Positions 8,172 through 17,341 of a DNA stretch of 34,679 nt are shown in pieces (the stretch's first letter is position 1; every line of letters starts with the position of its first letter). The stretch is taken from assembly GCA_015060965.1 (NCBI GenBank), contig SUXN01000003.1:1-34679 (forward strand), written 5' to 3'. The translations under genes and the position numbers were made by a program. Below the pieces are notes generated by a model, which was not told the DNA's origin, searched no databases, and worked only from the letters and a program-made list of their open reading frames with translations. The stretch is from Bacteroidales bacterium (lineage in GTDB: Bacteria > Bacteroidota > Bacteroidia > Bacteroidales > Bacteroidaceae).

Positions 8172-10009
8172 CAATCGTTGTATTTGACATCTTTCTCCGG
8201 ATCAAAGCCACCAGGAAAATCATTGCCCTCTATCGTTACGTTCGTAACCTTCTCAAGCAAGAAACGGTGTCTGTTCCAATGGAAAGGCTCATAATCATTG
8301 TTCTGAACAACCTTGTTCCCCTTGAACACAAGGCCGTCAAGCGACTTTGCATATACAATGGGTGCATCAAAGGTCTCAAATGTATTATTCTCGATGACAA
8401 CACCTTTGCCATTGCCGCCATGGAAATATTTCTGCTGGCCGGCAAGGTCAGGAATCTCGGGATAGATTGATATTATGGCATTTGTGAACTGGAACATGTT
8501 TGTGAGTGAATTCACAAAGCGGTTGTCACGTATTACCACATCGCGACAGGCACCCGTCTCGAACCAGCCGTTGCAATCGCCACAGAGCAGGATTGCCGTT
8601 CCCGACGTATGGTCGAAGAAGTTTCGCTCCACCAGCGTGCTCTTGGGAGTGCTGAACAGCGTACCACGCGCACGGTTGTTGCGGATGACATTATCGCTGA
8701 ACACAACCTCGGGTGTCCACTCAAGGTTCTCTATTCCATAACTGCCATTGGCTATGTCAGTGGGCAAAGGAGCGACAAACTTAATCTTGAATTCCTTGCA
8801 ACCGGCTATCTGTTCCTTGTCATGGGGAACAATATCCACAATGCGGTTACCCTCGGTAATCTCCATCACATCGGAACGCACGAACTGCACGCTGTCACCC
8901 GCACCGCCCCAATAGAAACCGTATGCCTGACCATGCATATAACGACCTACCAGAGTATGGTCATCCAACCTTTCAACAACACGCAGATATGTTCCGTGCA
9001 CGTTGATGGCATCGTCCATCATGCCCTCGTAAATACCGCCGGTTGAGACAATCTTTCCCTTGCAGCCCGAGAAGTGCGTTGCATCGGCCTGCGTGGAGAA
9101 ATAGCGTTCATTGCTGCGCCTGCCGACTATGAAACGCTCAAGTGTGATATTCTCGGTAACCTGAGCAAGAAGTCCCATACCCTCGGCATAATACACAGAG
9201 GTACTCTTTATTGTGATATCCTTGCAACCCGACACGAAGATTCCCGGTGTAGGGCGCGCATAGGAGCGCATTGCGATTACCGTACCCGGCACAAGACGGG
9301 CATCGCGCCACGGGGCGCGGATAACACGCGGCTCAACCTCCTCGACACCTCTTACACCCACACCGATGTCGCTTGTACGGTAAACAAGATGTCTCGTCTC
9401 ACCGTCAAAAGCAATACCGGCCTGAGGAACAAATTCCCAGTTACTGCCGTATGTAACCAGATTGCCGTCGACAATCCTGTAGTTTGCGTACGGAGCAATG
9501 CGGTATGTTATATAACCGTTCTCGGTATCGTTCTCAAGTACCTCTACCTGGGTAATCTGTGGCGAGCGCGTATCAATGCCGACAAAGTCGAGCTTGCAGT
9601 TCTCGCAACCCACCATGGCAATGGGAAGCATACGGCCATTCATCATGAAATCGGCACGGAGCGCATCCATACCCCTGTCACCACCCTTGAGAGTGAAGTT
9701 CTTCATCCCCTCGAGAACGATTGCCACCTTCTTGGGGTTGTCCTGGTCGTGATTGCTGATATAATACTCGCGCACATTGGCACTGTCGGGGTAGAAATCG
9801 TACTCACCGCCCTCGAAGAGCAGCACTGCCGGCTCACCGTTGCACTCGGCCTTGATTGTCTCAATGGCAAGCGCCACCTTGGCTATCATATCCTCGCCGG
9901 TGCCGGGCACAATGCCGAAATCACTCGCATAATAGACTTTTTCATTTGAGCCACAAGACACCACAAAGAGTATCAACACTGCAACAAGGCAAGAGAAAAT
10001 CTTTTTCAT
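8171..10009 (-). CDS. GH110 alpha-1,3-galactosidase, lipoprotein
   Basis: Removes terminal alpha-1,3-linked galactose, as on blood group B or linear alpha-Gal glycans. I place the start at 10009, giving 612 residues: MKKIFSCLVAVLILFVVSC is a lipoprotein signal with lipobox cysteine C19, and the codons upstream overlap the promoter and have no signal character. The mature protein is a right-handed parallel beta-helix with many repeated VxIxxN turns. GH110 hallmarks include YYASDFGIVPGTGED near the N terminus, DATHFSGCKG (309-318), and MDDAINVHGTY, whose D332-D333 pair lies where the family's catalytic aspartates are expected. The length agrees with Bacteroides GH110 enzymes of about 600 residues. 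It is probably surface- or periplasm-anchored. The nearby sialidase-GalNAcase fusion points to a shared role in foraging on host mucin or glycolipid. A or B subtype is not resolved. Confidence 0.88.
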   Translation of the reverse strand: MKKIFSCLVAVLILFVVSCGSNEKVYYASDFGIVPGTGEDMIAKVALAIETIKAECNGEPAVLLFEGGEYDFYPDSANVREYYISNHDQDNPKKVAIVLEGMKNFTLKGGDRGMDALRADFMMNGRMLPIAMVGCENCKLDFVGIDTRSPQITQVEVLENDTENGYITYRIAPYANYRIVDGNLVTYGSNWEFVPQAGIAFDGETRHLVYRTSDIGVGVRGVEEVEPRVIRAPWRDARLVPGTVIAMRSYARPTPGIFVSGCKDITIKSTSVYYAEGMGLLAQVTENITLERFIVGRRSNERYFSTQADATHFSGCKGKIVSTGGIYEGMMDDAINVHGTYLRVVERLDDHTLVGRYMHGQAYGFYWGGAGDSVQFVRSDVMEITEGNRIVDIVPHDKEQIAGCKEFKIKFVAPLPTDIANGSYGIENLEWTPEVVFSDNVIRNNRARGTLFSTPKSTLVERNFFDHTSGTAILLCGDCNGWFETGACRDVVIRDNRFVNSLTNMFQFTNAIISIYPEIPDLAGQQKYFHGGNGKGVVIENNTFETFDAPIVYAKSLDGLVFKGNKVVQNNDYEPFHWNRHRFLLEKVTNVTIEGNDFPGGFDPEKDVKYND

Positions 10010-10030
10010 AAACAATTCATTATTTTTTTG

Positions 10031-10060
10031 CGAAGATAAACAAAATGTGACAAAAACCAA
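10031..10060 (-). promoter_or_regulatory. Promoter of the GH110 gene
   Basis: On the minus strand, TTG (10060-10058) and TATCTTCG (10038-10031) are separated by 19 nt, close to the Bacteroidota consensus with one mismatch in the -7 box. The start codon at 10009 follows after a leader of about 15-20 nt. This also supports the shorter start chosen for the gene. Confidence 0.6.
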
Positions 10061-10204
10061 CAGCATGGAGAATCTTTTATGACATAATGCCATACGGCGC
10101 ATTCCATTTATGACATCCATGTTGCAATGGCACACTTTTTGCAATTTTAATGACGGAGGGAATAGTTTTTCTCTTTTTTATTATAAGAATTTATATTTTA
10201 TAAC

Positions 10205-10212
10205 TACCTTTG
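10205..10212 (+). promoter_or_regulatory. Candidate -7 box of the secA promoter
   Basis: TACCTTTG matches TAnnTTTG about 60 nt before the secA start. The expected TTG -33 element is not evident; the upstream stretch is AT-rich. Confidence 0.5.
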
Positions 10213-10269
10213 CATTTAGTGCGCATATACGCACATCGACGAAAAGGAAATAATAAATAATACACAATA

Positions 10270-13200
10270 ATGGGTTTTAACGAATTTATAAGCAAACTGT
10301 TCGGCAACAAGGCAAGCCGAGATATGCGCGAAATCCAGCCATGGGTAAACAAGGTAAAGGCCGTATACCCAAAGATTTCCGCATTGAGCAACGACGAACT
10401 GCGTGCAGCATCGGCAGCACTCAAAGAGAAGATACAGGGCAGCGCAGCCCCTCTGCGTGAAAAGATTGCAGCCCTCAAGGCAACTATCGAAGACACTGAA
10501 CTCGAGAAGAGAGAGAGTATCTTCAATCAGATTGACAAGCTGGAGAAAGAGGTTCTCGAGACACTGGACAAGGCTCTTGACGAGGCACTTCCCGAGGCAT
10601 TTGCCATTGTAAAGGATAGCGCACGCCGTTTCACAGAGAACGAGACTGTAGAGGTAACAGCAAATGACTTTGACCGCGAACTCGCCGTTAAGTTCGATTT
10701 CGTGACAATCGACGGTGACAAGGCAATATACAAGAACCACTGGCAGGCCGGCGGCAATGACACCGTTTGGAACATGATACACTACGATGTACAGCTGTTC
10801 GGCGGTACAGTGCTCCACAAGGGAAAGATTGCCGAGATGGCAACCGGTGAGGGTAAGACACTTGTAGCGACCCTTCCCGTGTTCCTGAACGCCCTCACAG
10901 GCAATGGTGTCCATGTGGTAACAGTCAACGACTACCTTGCCAAACGTGACTCGGAGTGGATGGGACCGCTCTACATGTTCCATGGCCTTAGCGTGGACTG
11001 CATCGACAAGCACCAGCCCAACTCTGATGCCCGCCGCAAGGCCTACCTTGCCGACATCACATTCGGTACAAACAACGAGTTCGGCTTCGACTATCTCCGT
11101 GACAACATGGCAGTACAGCCAAGCGATATGGTACAGCGTCAGCACAACTATGCCATTGTCGATGAGGTGGACTCAGTGCTCATTGACGACGCACGTACAC
11201 CGCTCATCATCTCAGGCCCGGTTCCACGCAACGAGGACCAGATGTTCGAGGAGTACCGCCCGTTGGTTGAGCGCCTTGTCGAGGCACAGAAGAAACTTGC
11301 CACACAGCTCCTTGCCGAGGCAAGAGAGAAAATATATTCAAGCGACAAGGACACCGTTGCCGACGGTTATCTTGCGCTGTTCCGTAGCCACAAGGCACTC
11401 CCCAAGAACAAGCCGCTCATCAAACTGCTCAGCGAGCAGGGCGTGAAGATGGGCATGCTCAAGACAGAGGAGTACTACATGGAGCAGAACAACAGACGTA
11501 TGCCCGAGGCTGTAGAGCCACTATACTTCGTCATCGAGGAGAAGATGAACAGCGTGGACCTCACCGACAAGGGTATCGAGCTCATTTCGGGCAGCACATC
11601 AGACCCGAACTTCTTTGTACTCCCTGATATTGCAACCGCAATGTCGGAGCTCGAGAACGACCAGACCCTCTCAAGCGAGGAGAAGAGCACCAAAAAGGAG
11701 CAGATGCTTACAGACTATGCAGTGAAATCGGAGCGTGTACATACCATAAACCAGCTGCTCAAGGCTTATACAATGTTCGACCGCGATGTAGAGTACGTCG
11801 TTACCGAGGACGGACAGGTGAAGATTGTCGACGAGCAGACAGGCCGTATCATGGAAGGCCGCCGTTACTCCGACGGTCTGCATCAGGCTATCGAGGCCAA
11901 GGAGCGCGTAAAGGTAGAGGCCGCATCGCAGACATTCGCTACCATTACACTGCAGAACTATTTCCGTATGTACCACAAGCTCGCCGGAATGACCGGTACA
12001 GCCGAGACAGAGGCTGGCGAGTTCTGGGATATCTACAAGCTTGACGTGGTTGTCATCCCGACAAACCGTCCGATAGCCCGTGATGACATGAACGACCGCA
12101 TCTACAGGACAAAGCGCGAGAAGTACAATGCGGTAATCGAGGAGATTGAGAAACTGGTAAAAGAGGGACGCCCGGTGCTCGTGGGTACCACATCAGTGGA
12201 AATCTCGGAGCTTTTGAGCCGTCTGCTCACAATACGCAAGATACCACACAACGTGCTCAACGCGAAGCTGCACCAGAAGGAGGCCGACATTGTCGCAAAG
12301 GCAGGTCTCTCGGGAACTGTCACCATCGCCACCAATATGGCCGGCCGTGGTACCGATATCAAGCTCAGCAAGGAGGTGCGCGATGCAGGCGGTCTTGCAA
12401 TCATCGGTACCGAGCGTCACGAGTCACGCCGTGTCGACCGTCAGCTGCGCGGACGTGCAGGACGTCAGGGTGACCCGGGTTCATCCGTATTCTACGTATC
12501 TCTCGAGGACAACCTCATGCGCCTGTTCGGTTCCGACCGCATAGCAAAGACACTTGACCGCCTTGGTTTCAAGGAGGGCGACATGCTCGAGCACTCAATG
12601 ATTTCAAAATCAATCGAGCGTGCACAGAAGAAAGTAGAGGAGAACAACTTCGGTATACGTAAGCGCCTGCTCGAGTATGATGACGTGATGAACAAACAGC
12701 GTACGGTAGTATACACCAAGCGCCGTCACGCACTCATGGGAGAGCGCATCGGTATGGACATCGTGAACATGATATGGGACCGTTGCTACAATATTGTAGA
12801 GAACTATCTGTACGAGGACGCGAAGATGGAGATTCTGCGCCAAATGGCAATCGAATTGCCACTCAACGAGCAGGATTTCAACAGCAAGGATACAGAAGAG
12901 AAGGCAGAGATATGTTTCGAGGCGGCTATGGCAAGCTTCAAGCAGCGCACCGAGCGCATGGCAGCACAGGCTTACCCGTTCTTTGAGTTCCTCAACAAGG
13001 AGCGCCCCGAGATGATGGACAAGAGCATAATTGTTCCCATCACCGACGGCCGCCACAAATACCACATCCCCGTGAATGCCAAGCTGGCATACGAGTCAAA
13101 GGGCAAGGAGATTATCAAGAGCTTCGAGAAGGCCATACTGCTCCACACCATCGACAACGCATGGAAAGAGAACCTGCGCGACCTCGACGAATTGAAGCAC

Positions 13201-13581
13201 TCGGTACAGAACGCAAGCTACGAGCAGAAAGACCCTCTGTTGATATTCAAACTGGAGTCGGTAACCCTGTTCGACAAGATGATAAACAAGATAAACGACC
13301 AGACCGTATCCATCCTCACCCGAGGACAGCTTGACGTACAGACACAGCAGGAGGGCAATGTGAACGTAGCACCCGACCCGAAGGCCAACAGACCCAAGCA
13401 GCAGTACAACGAGAGCAAGGTCGACCTTAACGATCCCAACCAGCAGGCTGCAGCGCAACACGACACACGCGAGAATGTAAAACGCGAACCTATCCGTGTA
13501 AACAAGACTGTAGGACGCAACGACCCGTGCCCATGCGGAAGCGGAAAGAAATTCAAGAACTGCTGCGGCAGAAACATTTAA
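10270..13581 (+). CDS. secA: Preprotein translocase ATPase SecA
   Basis: The motor that drives secretory proteins through SecYEG by ATP hydrolysis. All landmarks are present in 1103 residues: Walker A GEGKT (193-197), Walker B/DEAD-like DEVDS (298-302) followed by [15 protein letters not shown], the [10 protein letters not shown] segment, [12 protein letters not shown], and [16 protein letters not shown] of the second helicase domain. The C terminus carries the zinc-binding SEC-C motif ([19 protein letters not shown]) used to contact SecB or ribosomes. It is about 200 residues longer than E. coli SecA, with added helical or charged blocks near residues 60-160 and in the region between the Walker B motif and about 480; longer SecA proteins are usual in Bacteroidota. 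The downstream small gene follows after only 11 nt, so the two are probably co-transcribed. Confidence 0.98.
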   Translation: MGFNEFISKLFGNKASRDMREIQPWVNKVKAVYPKISALSNDELRAASAALKEKIQGSAAPLREKIAALKATIEDTELEKRESIFNQIDKLEKEVLETLDKALDEALPEAFAIVKDSARRFTENETVEVTANDFDRELAVKFDFVTIDGDKAIYKNHWQAGGNDTVWNMIHYDVQLFGGTVLHKGKIAEMATGEGKTLVATLPVFLNALTGNGVHVVTVNDYLAKRDSEWMGPLYMFHGLSVDCIDKHQPNSDARRKAYLADITFGTNNEFGFDYLRDNMAVQPSDMVQRQHNYAIVDEVDSVLIDDARTPLIISGPVPRNEDQMFEEYRPLVERLVEAQKKLATQLLAEAREKIYSSDKDTVADGYLALFRSHKALPKNKPLIKLLSEQGVKMGMLKTEEYYMEQNNRRMPEAVEPLYFVIEEKMNSVDLTDKGIELISGSTSDPNFFVLPDIATAMSELENDQTLSSEEKSTKKEQMLTDYAVKSERVHTINQLLKAYTMFDRDVEYVVTEDGQVKIVDEQTGRIMEGRRYSDGLHQAIEAKERVKVEAASQTFATITLQNYFRMYHKLAGMTGTAETEAGEFWDIYKLDVVVIPTNRPIARDDMNDRIYRTKREKYNAVIEEIEKLVKEGRPVLVGTTSVEISELLSRLLTIRKIPHNVLNAKLHQKEADIVAKAGLSGTVTIATNMAGRGTDIKLSKEVRDAGGLAIIGTERHESRRVDRQLRGRAGRQGDPGSSVFYVSLEDNLMRLFGSDRIAKTLDRLGFKEGDMLEHSMISKSIERAQKKVEENNFGIRKRLLEYDDVMNKQRTVVYTKRRHALMGERIGMDIVNMIWDRCYNIVENYLYEDAKMEILRQMAIELPLNEQDFNSKDTEEKAEICFEAAMASFKQRTERMAAQAYPFFEFLNKERPEMMDKSIIVPITDGRHKYHIPVNAKLAYESKGKEIIKSFEKAILLHTIDNAWKENLRDLDELKHSVQNASYEQKDPLLIFKLESVTLFDKMINKINDQTVSILTRGQLDVQTQQEGNVNVAPDPKANRPKQQYNESKVDLNDPNQQAAAQHDTRENVKREPIRVNKTVGRNDPCPCGSGKKFKNCCGRNI

Positions 13582-13592
13582 AAAGAAGCATT

Positions 13593-14027
13593 ATGTCACT
13601 GAGCAGAGAAACACAGACACGTCTGCAGGACAGCATCGCAAAGATGGCGAAGAACTTTGTCACTGCAGAAGAGACAAGAGTAACCGATTTCTTCATCAAG
13701 GTAAACGGCGAGAACGGCGACATCACCATTATGGACGATGACGACAAGGAACTCGCGCGCGTACATATTATAGAGTGGGAAGGGGTACATGATGAGGAAG
13801 TATTCGAAAAAGAGCTCCGCAGCATCCTGAGCAAGATGCACGAAGCAGGTTCATTCGACAACCTCAATATTGCAAAGCCCTACTCTTTCGTGCTCGTCGA
13901 TGACGACAACCAGCCTATCGTTGACCTGCTCATTGTGGATGATGACACTCTCATCCTGAGCGAAGGCCTGCTCGAAGGATTCGACGAAGAGATGAACGAG
14001 TTCCTTAAACATCTGCTCGAAGACTGA
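13593..14027 (+). CDS. Small acidic protein of unknown function, downstream of secA
   Basis: A 144-residue cytoplasmic-looking protein that I do not recognise. The frame is open further upstream into the end of secA, but the ATG at 13593 is the sensible start, 11 nt after the secA stop; the residues before it are only an out-of-frame reading of the SecA tail. It has no signal peptide or membrane segment. It is rich in Asp and Glu (DDDDKE, VDDDNQP, VDDDTLI, ending EEMNEFLKHLLED) with a basic N-terminal stretch. The pattern suggests a small alpha/beta fold. Its place suggests co-expression with SecA, but any role in secretion is unproven. Confidence 0.8.
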   Translation: MSLSRETQTRLQDSIAKMAKNFVTAEETRVTDFFIKVNGENGDITIMDDDDKELARVHIIEWEGVHDEEVFEKELRSILSKMHEAGSFDNLNIAKPYSFVLVDDDNQPIVDLLIVDDDTLILSEGLLEGFDEEMNEFLKHLLED

Positions 14028-14036
14028 TATAAGACT

Positions 14037-14070
14037 GCGGCACGCTTTTGAAAGCGTGCCGCTTCTTTTT
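14037..14070 (+). terminator. Intrinsic terminator after the secA operon
   Basis: A perfect 10-bp GC-rich stem (GCGGCACGCT at 14037-14046 with 14053-14062) and 6-nt loop are followed by TTCTTTTT. It lies 9 nt after the stop codon of the acidic protein gene. Confidence 0.9.
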
Positions 14071-14228
14071 GAATTCCAGCCACCGGACTGCTAAGCGAAA
14101 ACCGACCGTACAATACCCACGTGCGCATTTTCACGGCGACATTTTTCACATTCACGGCTATATTCCGTTTACACTCACTAAAAAATATTAATTAGCGAAA
14201 ATTTTCCGCAATTATATAGAAAACTTTT

Positions 14229-14258
14229 TTGTCACAAAAAGTTTTCGCAGTATCTTTG
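14229..14258 (+). promoter_or_regulatory. Promoter of the tetR-efflux operon
   Basis: TTG (14229-14231), 19 nt, then TATCTTTG (14251-14258) is an exact match to the Bacteroidota promoter. The start codon at 14267 is only 8 nt beyond the -7 box, so the transcript is leaderless or nearly so. A TetR operator would be expected to overlap this site, but I do not see an unambiguous palindrome. Confidence 0.75.
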
Positions 14259-14266
14259 CAAACGAA

Positions 14267-14968
14267 ATGGAACATGTAAAAGTAAAAGAAGAGCACACAA
14301 AGGACGATGTGCGTAACATAATCATCGGGAAAGCACTTGAGCTTTTCACATCAAGAGGTATAAAAGATGTAAAGATGGATGACATCGCATCGGAGCTTTC
14401 CATATCCAAACGTACCATCTACGAGCAGTTCGCCGACAAGGAGCAGTTGTTGCTCGAAACGTTGAAGCTGCACAACAGTTGGATTCGCAAGGAGGCTAAG
14501 GAAAGAATCCGTAAGGCCGAGCATGTGCTTGACATCATCCTTTCCATTTACTCCCTCTACTTTGAGAGCCTGAAGAGAGTGAACATAAAGTTCTTCAAGG
14601 ACCTTGAACGTTACCCCAACATCAGGAAGCTGCATCAGGAGAAGGACCATGCCAATGACAAGAAATTCCTGGCTTGGGTGGAAATGGGACGTAAGCAGGG
14701 GCTTTTCCGCGAGGACGCGAACTTTGATGTTCTGATTTTCATCCTGCGCCGCGACCTTGAAACGATATTCACAGCCAACCTGAAGAATGAGGAGAATGAA
14801 TTGAGCAAATATACCCCAAACGAATTGGGACGAGCGCTTATCCTGTTCTATCTGCGCGGTATATCGACAATCAAAGGGCAGGAAATCATCGAAGAGTACC
14901 TGAATAATTCACAGAAAGAGAATAACGAAATCATTAATAACAACTATGAACCTGAAAATGCGATTTAG
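14267..14968 (+). CDS. TetR-family transcriptional regulator
   Basis: A 233-residue DNA-binding regulator, probably the local repressor of the efflux genes it precedes. The N-terminal half has the TetR helix-turn-helix pattern: IIIGKALELFTSRGIKDVKMDDIASELSISKRTIYEQFADKEQLLLETL (about residues 17-66). The C-terminal ligand-binding part is helical and not conserved enough to name an inducer. The last residues (NNSQKENNEIINNNYEPENAI) are Asn-rich and overlap the start of the outer-membrane channel gene by 23 nt, so the regulator is translated from the same message as the pump, which fits autoregulation. The ATG at 14267 sits directly behind a consensus promoter. Confidence 0.92.
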   Translation: MEHVKVKEEHTKDDVRNIIIGKALELFTSRGIKDVKMDDIASELSISKRTIYEQFADKEQLLLETLKLHNSWIRKEAKERIRKAEHVLDIILSIYSLYFESLKRVNIKFFKDLERYPNIRKLHQEKDHANDKKFLAWVEMGRKQGLFREDANFDVLIFILRRDLETIFTANLKNEENELSKYTPNELGRALILFYLRGISTIKGQEIIEEYLNNSQKENNEIINNNYEPENAI

Positions 14969-16265
14969 AACAGTGGTAGCGTTGCTGGCACTCATTGCAG
15001 TTACAGCACAAGCACAGGAGACCACACCTACAATGCACCTCACACTCGACAAGGCCATTGAGCTTGCCTTGAGCGAGAACCCGACAATGAAGGTTGCAGA
15101 GAAAGAGATTGAGTTGAAAGAGGTTTCAAAGACAGAAGCGTGGCAGAACCTTTTGCCTACAGTAAGCCTCAACGGTACAGTGACCTACAACATCAAGGTT
15201 GCCGAGATCAAGACCAGCATGGGTAGTTTCAAGATGGGTATGGATGACTCAAACACCTGGAACGGTGCTTTGCAGGTATCTCTGCCGCTGTATGCTCCCG
15301 CTGTATACAAGACCATGAGCCTCACAAAGAGCGACCTGGAACTTGCCGTAGAGAAAGGCCGCGGTTCAAAGATTGACCTTGTGAACCAGGTTACAAAAGC
15401 ATACTACCAGCTTATGCTCGCACAGGACTCATACAATGTACTCAATGAGAACTACAAGCTTGCAGAGACAAACTTCAACATCGTGAACGCGATGTATGAG
15501 CAGGGCCGCGTAAGCGAGTATGACAAGATCAGCGCCGAGGTACAGAAGAACAGCGCATGGCCATCGGTTGTAAGTGGCAAGAATGCCGTTGAGATAGCAA
15601 AGTTGCAGCTGAAGGTACTCATGGGTATCACAGCAGATGTAGACCTTATAATAGACGACAACCTCAAGAACCACGAGAACGAAATGGCAGAGGCGGCTGA
15701 CAGCGAGATTGACCTTGCCAACAACTCCTCATTGCGCCAGATTGACATGCAGGGCGAACTGCTCAACAAGCAGCGTAAGCTCCTCAAGACATCTTACCTG
15801 CCTACACTTGCTCTTGCAGGAAGCTACCAGTACCAGTCTATGTCAAATACAAACTGGGAGGTACATAACTTCAACTGGAGCAACGCATCGTCACTCACAC
15901 TCTCATTGAGCATACCCCTCTTCAAGGCCAGCAACCAGACAAGCCTCAAGAGCAACAAGATACAGCAGTACCAGCTTGCTGAGACAAGAATCAACACAGA
16001 ACGCATGCTTAACATGCAGGCACAGAGCTACATCGACAACATGACAAAGAGCGCCGAGCAGCTCCAGAGCAACAAGACAGCCGTTGAACTTGCACAGAAG
16101 GGCCTTGAGATAAGCCAGAAGCGTTATGACGTTGGCAAGGGCACTATCCTTGAGCTCACAAACTCACAGGTATCGCTCACAAACGTAAAGTTGTCATACA
16201 ACAACACAATCTACGACTACCTCGTAGCAAAAGCTGAATTGAACAAAGTTTTAGGTAAAGAATAA
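14946..16265 (+). CDS. TolC-family outer-membrane efflux channel
   Basis: The outer-membrane exit duct of the RND pump encoded downstream. A signal peptide (MNLKMRFRTVVALLALIAVTAQAQ) precedes a 415-residue mature protein built from two TolC-like halves of long amphipathic helices, for example LTLDKAIELALSENPTMKVAEKEIELKE near the N terminus and VELAQKGLEISQKRYDVGKGTILELTNSQVSLTNVKLSYNNTIYDYLVAKAELNKVLG at the end. The length of 439 residues is normal. An alternative ATG lies four codons downstream at 14958; either overlaps the end of tetR. The adaptor gene starts 15 nt after the stop, so a polycistronic message is likely. Confidence 0.93.
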   Translation: MNLKMRFRTVVALLALIAVTAQAQETTPTMHLTLDKAIELALSENPTMKVAEKEIELKEVSKTEAWQNLLPTVSLNGTVTYNIKVAEIKTSMGSFKMGMDDSNTWNGALQVSLPLYAPAVYKTMSLTKSDLELAVEKGRGSKIDLVNQVTKAYYQLMLAQDSYNVLNENYKLAETNFNIVNAMYEQGRVSEYDKISAEVQKNSAWPSVVSGKNAVEIAKLQLKVLMGITADVDLIIDDNLKNHENEMAEAADSEIDLANNSSLRQIDMQGELLNKQRKLLKTSYLPTLALAGSYQYQSMSNTNWEVHNFNWSNASSLTLSLSIPLFKASNQTSLKSNKIQQYQLAETRINTERMLNMQAQSYIDNMTKSAEQLQSNKTAVELAQKGLEISQKRYDVGKGTILELTNSQVSLTNVKLSYNNTIYDYLVAKAELNKVLGKE

Positions 16266-16280
16266 TAAAAACATATATCT

Positions 16281-17309
16281 ATGAAAAAGAATCTGACATT
16301 CATTGCAATGCTCGCAGTAGCTCTCATGAGTTCTTGCGGCAGTTCAGAGAGCACCGAGACTGCTGACAATGCAACAGCAGCACAGCAAACCGAGAAGCCT
16401 AAGGTAAAGATTGCGACTGTTAGCACCGAGGAGGTTATGCAGAGCGAGGAATACAGTACTACTGTTGAGGCCGAGGTAAAGAACAACATCATCCCCAATG
16501 CGCCATTGCGTATCGAGAAGATCCTTGTCGAGATCGGTGACAGAGTAAGAAAGGGCCAGACACTCGTTCATCTTGATGCCAGTAGCCTTGACCAGCTCAA
16601 GCTCCAGGTTGAGAACCAGACCATCGATTTCAAGCGTGTAGAGGAACTCTACAAAATAGGTGGCGCATCAAAGGCCGAGTATGATAATGCAAAGACACAG
16701 CTCGAGGTAAACAGAAAGAGCCTTGCCAACCGTTTGGAGAACACTGTGCTCGTAAGCCCCATTGACGGTGTTGTCACAGCACGCAACTATGACAACGGCG
16801 ACATGTACGGTGGCCAGCCTATTCTCGTTGTTGAGCAGATCTCTCCAGTAAAGATGAAGATCAACATCAGTGAGTCACGTTATGCCGAGACAAACAAGAA
16901 CCTTGACGTGAAGCTCCAGTTCAATCCTTACGGTGAGGAGGAGTTCGCAGGCAAGATCGACATCATCTACCCCACCATCAACGCAGCATCACACACATTC
17001 CCCGTTGAGATCAAACTCGACAACAAGGATACCCGCGTACGCCCTGGTATGTACGGACGTGCTACAGTGAACTTCGGTACAAAGAGCCGCGTCGTAGTAC
17101 CTGACGTTGCTGTCATAAAACAGGCAGGTAGCGGCGATTACTATGTATTCACATACGCAGACGGCAAAGTAAAGAACAACAAGGTTGAGTTGGGCCAGCG
17201 CCTTGGCGACCGTTACGAACTCATTTCAGGTATCGAGAACGGCAGCAAGGTTGTCATTGCAGGCCAGACAAACATCGCAGATGGCACTGAGGTTGAGGTT
17301 ATTGAATAA
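16281..17309 (+). CDS. RND efflux periplasmic adaptor (AcrA/HlyD-like lipoprotein)
   Basis: The adaptor that joins the inner-membrane RND pump to the TolC-like channel. MKKNLTFIAMLAVALMSSC is a lipoprotein signal with cysteine C19 followed by a Ser/Thr/Glu-rich linker. Family features occur in order: NNIIPNAPLRIEKILVEIGDRVRKGQTLVHLD (first lipoyl half), a short helical hairpin (SLDQLKLQVENQTIDFKRVEELYKIGGASKAEYDNAKTQLE), VLVSPIDGVVTARNYDNGD (second lipoyl half), then a beta barrel ending VRPGMYGRATVNFG and a membrane-proximal domain. At 342 residues it is at the short end of the family, consistent with a short hairpin. The pump gene starts 32 nt downstream. Confidence 0.95.
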   Translation: MKKNLTFIAMLAVALMSSCGSSESTETADNATAAQQTEKPKVKIATVSTEEVMQSEEYSTTVEAEVKNNIIPNAPLRIEKILVEIGDRVRKGQTLVHLDASSLDQLKLQVENQTIDFKRVEELYKIGGASKAEYDNAKTQLEVNRKSLANRLENTVLVSPIDGVVTARNYDNGDMYGGQPILVVEQISPVKMKINISESRYAETNKNLDVKLQFNPYGEEEFAGKIDIIYPTINAASHTFPVEIKLDNKDTRVRPGMYGRATVNFGTKSRVVVPDVAVIKQAGSGDYYVFTYADGKVKNNKVELGQRLGDRYELISGIENGSKVVIAGQTNIADGTEVEVIE

Positions 17310-17341
17310 GACACGGTTAAACAACAGAAAAATTTAGTAAT

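Noticed and set aside
9074-9949. Plus-strand open frame of 291 codons opposite the GH110 gene
   Set aside because: The minus-strand frame carries the GH110 motifs and a lipoprotein signal; the plus frame has no family features and no start context.
10010-10144. 45-residue N-terminal extension of the GH110 protein
   Set aside because: It lies upstream of and across the promoter and lacks signal character, whereas the ATG at 10009 begins a textbook lipoprotein signal.
10216-11145. Minus-strand open frame of 309 codons opposite secA
   Set aside because: It overlaps the highly conserved SecA nucleotide-binding region and shows shadow composition (Cys/Val/Leu-rich).
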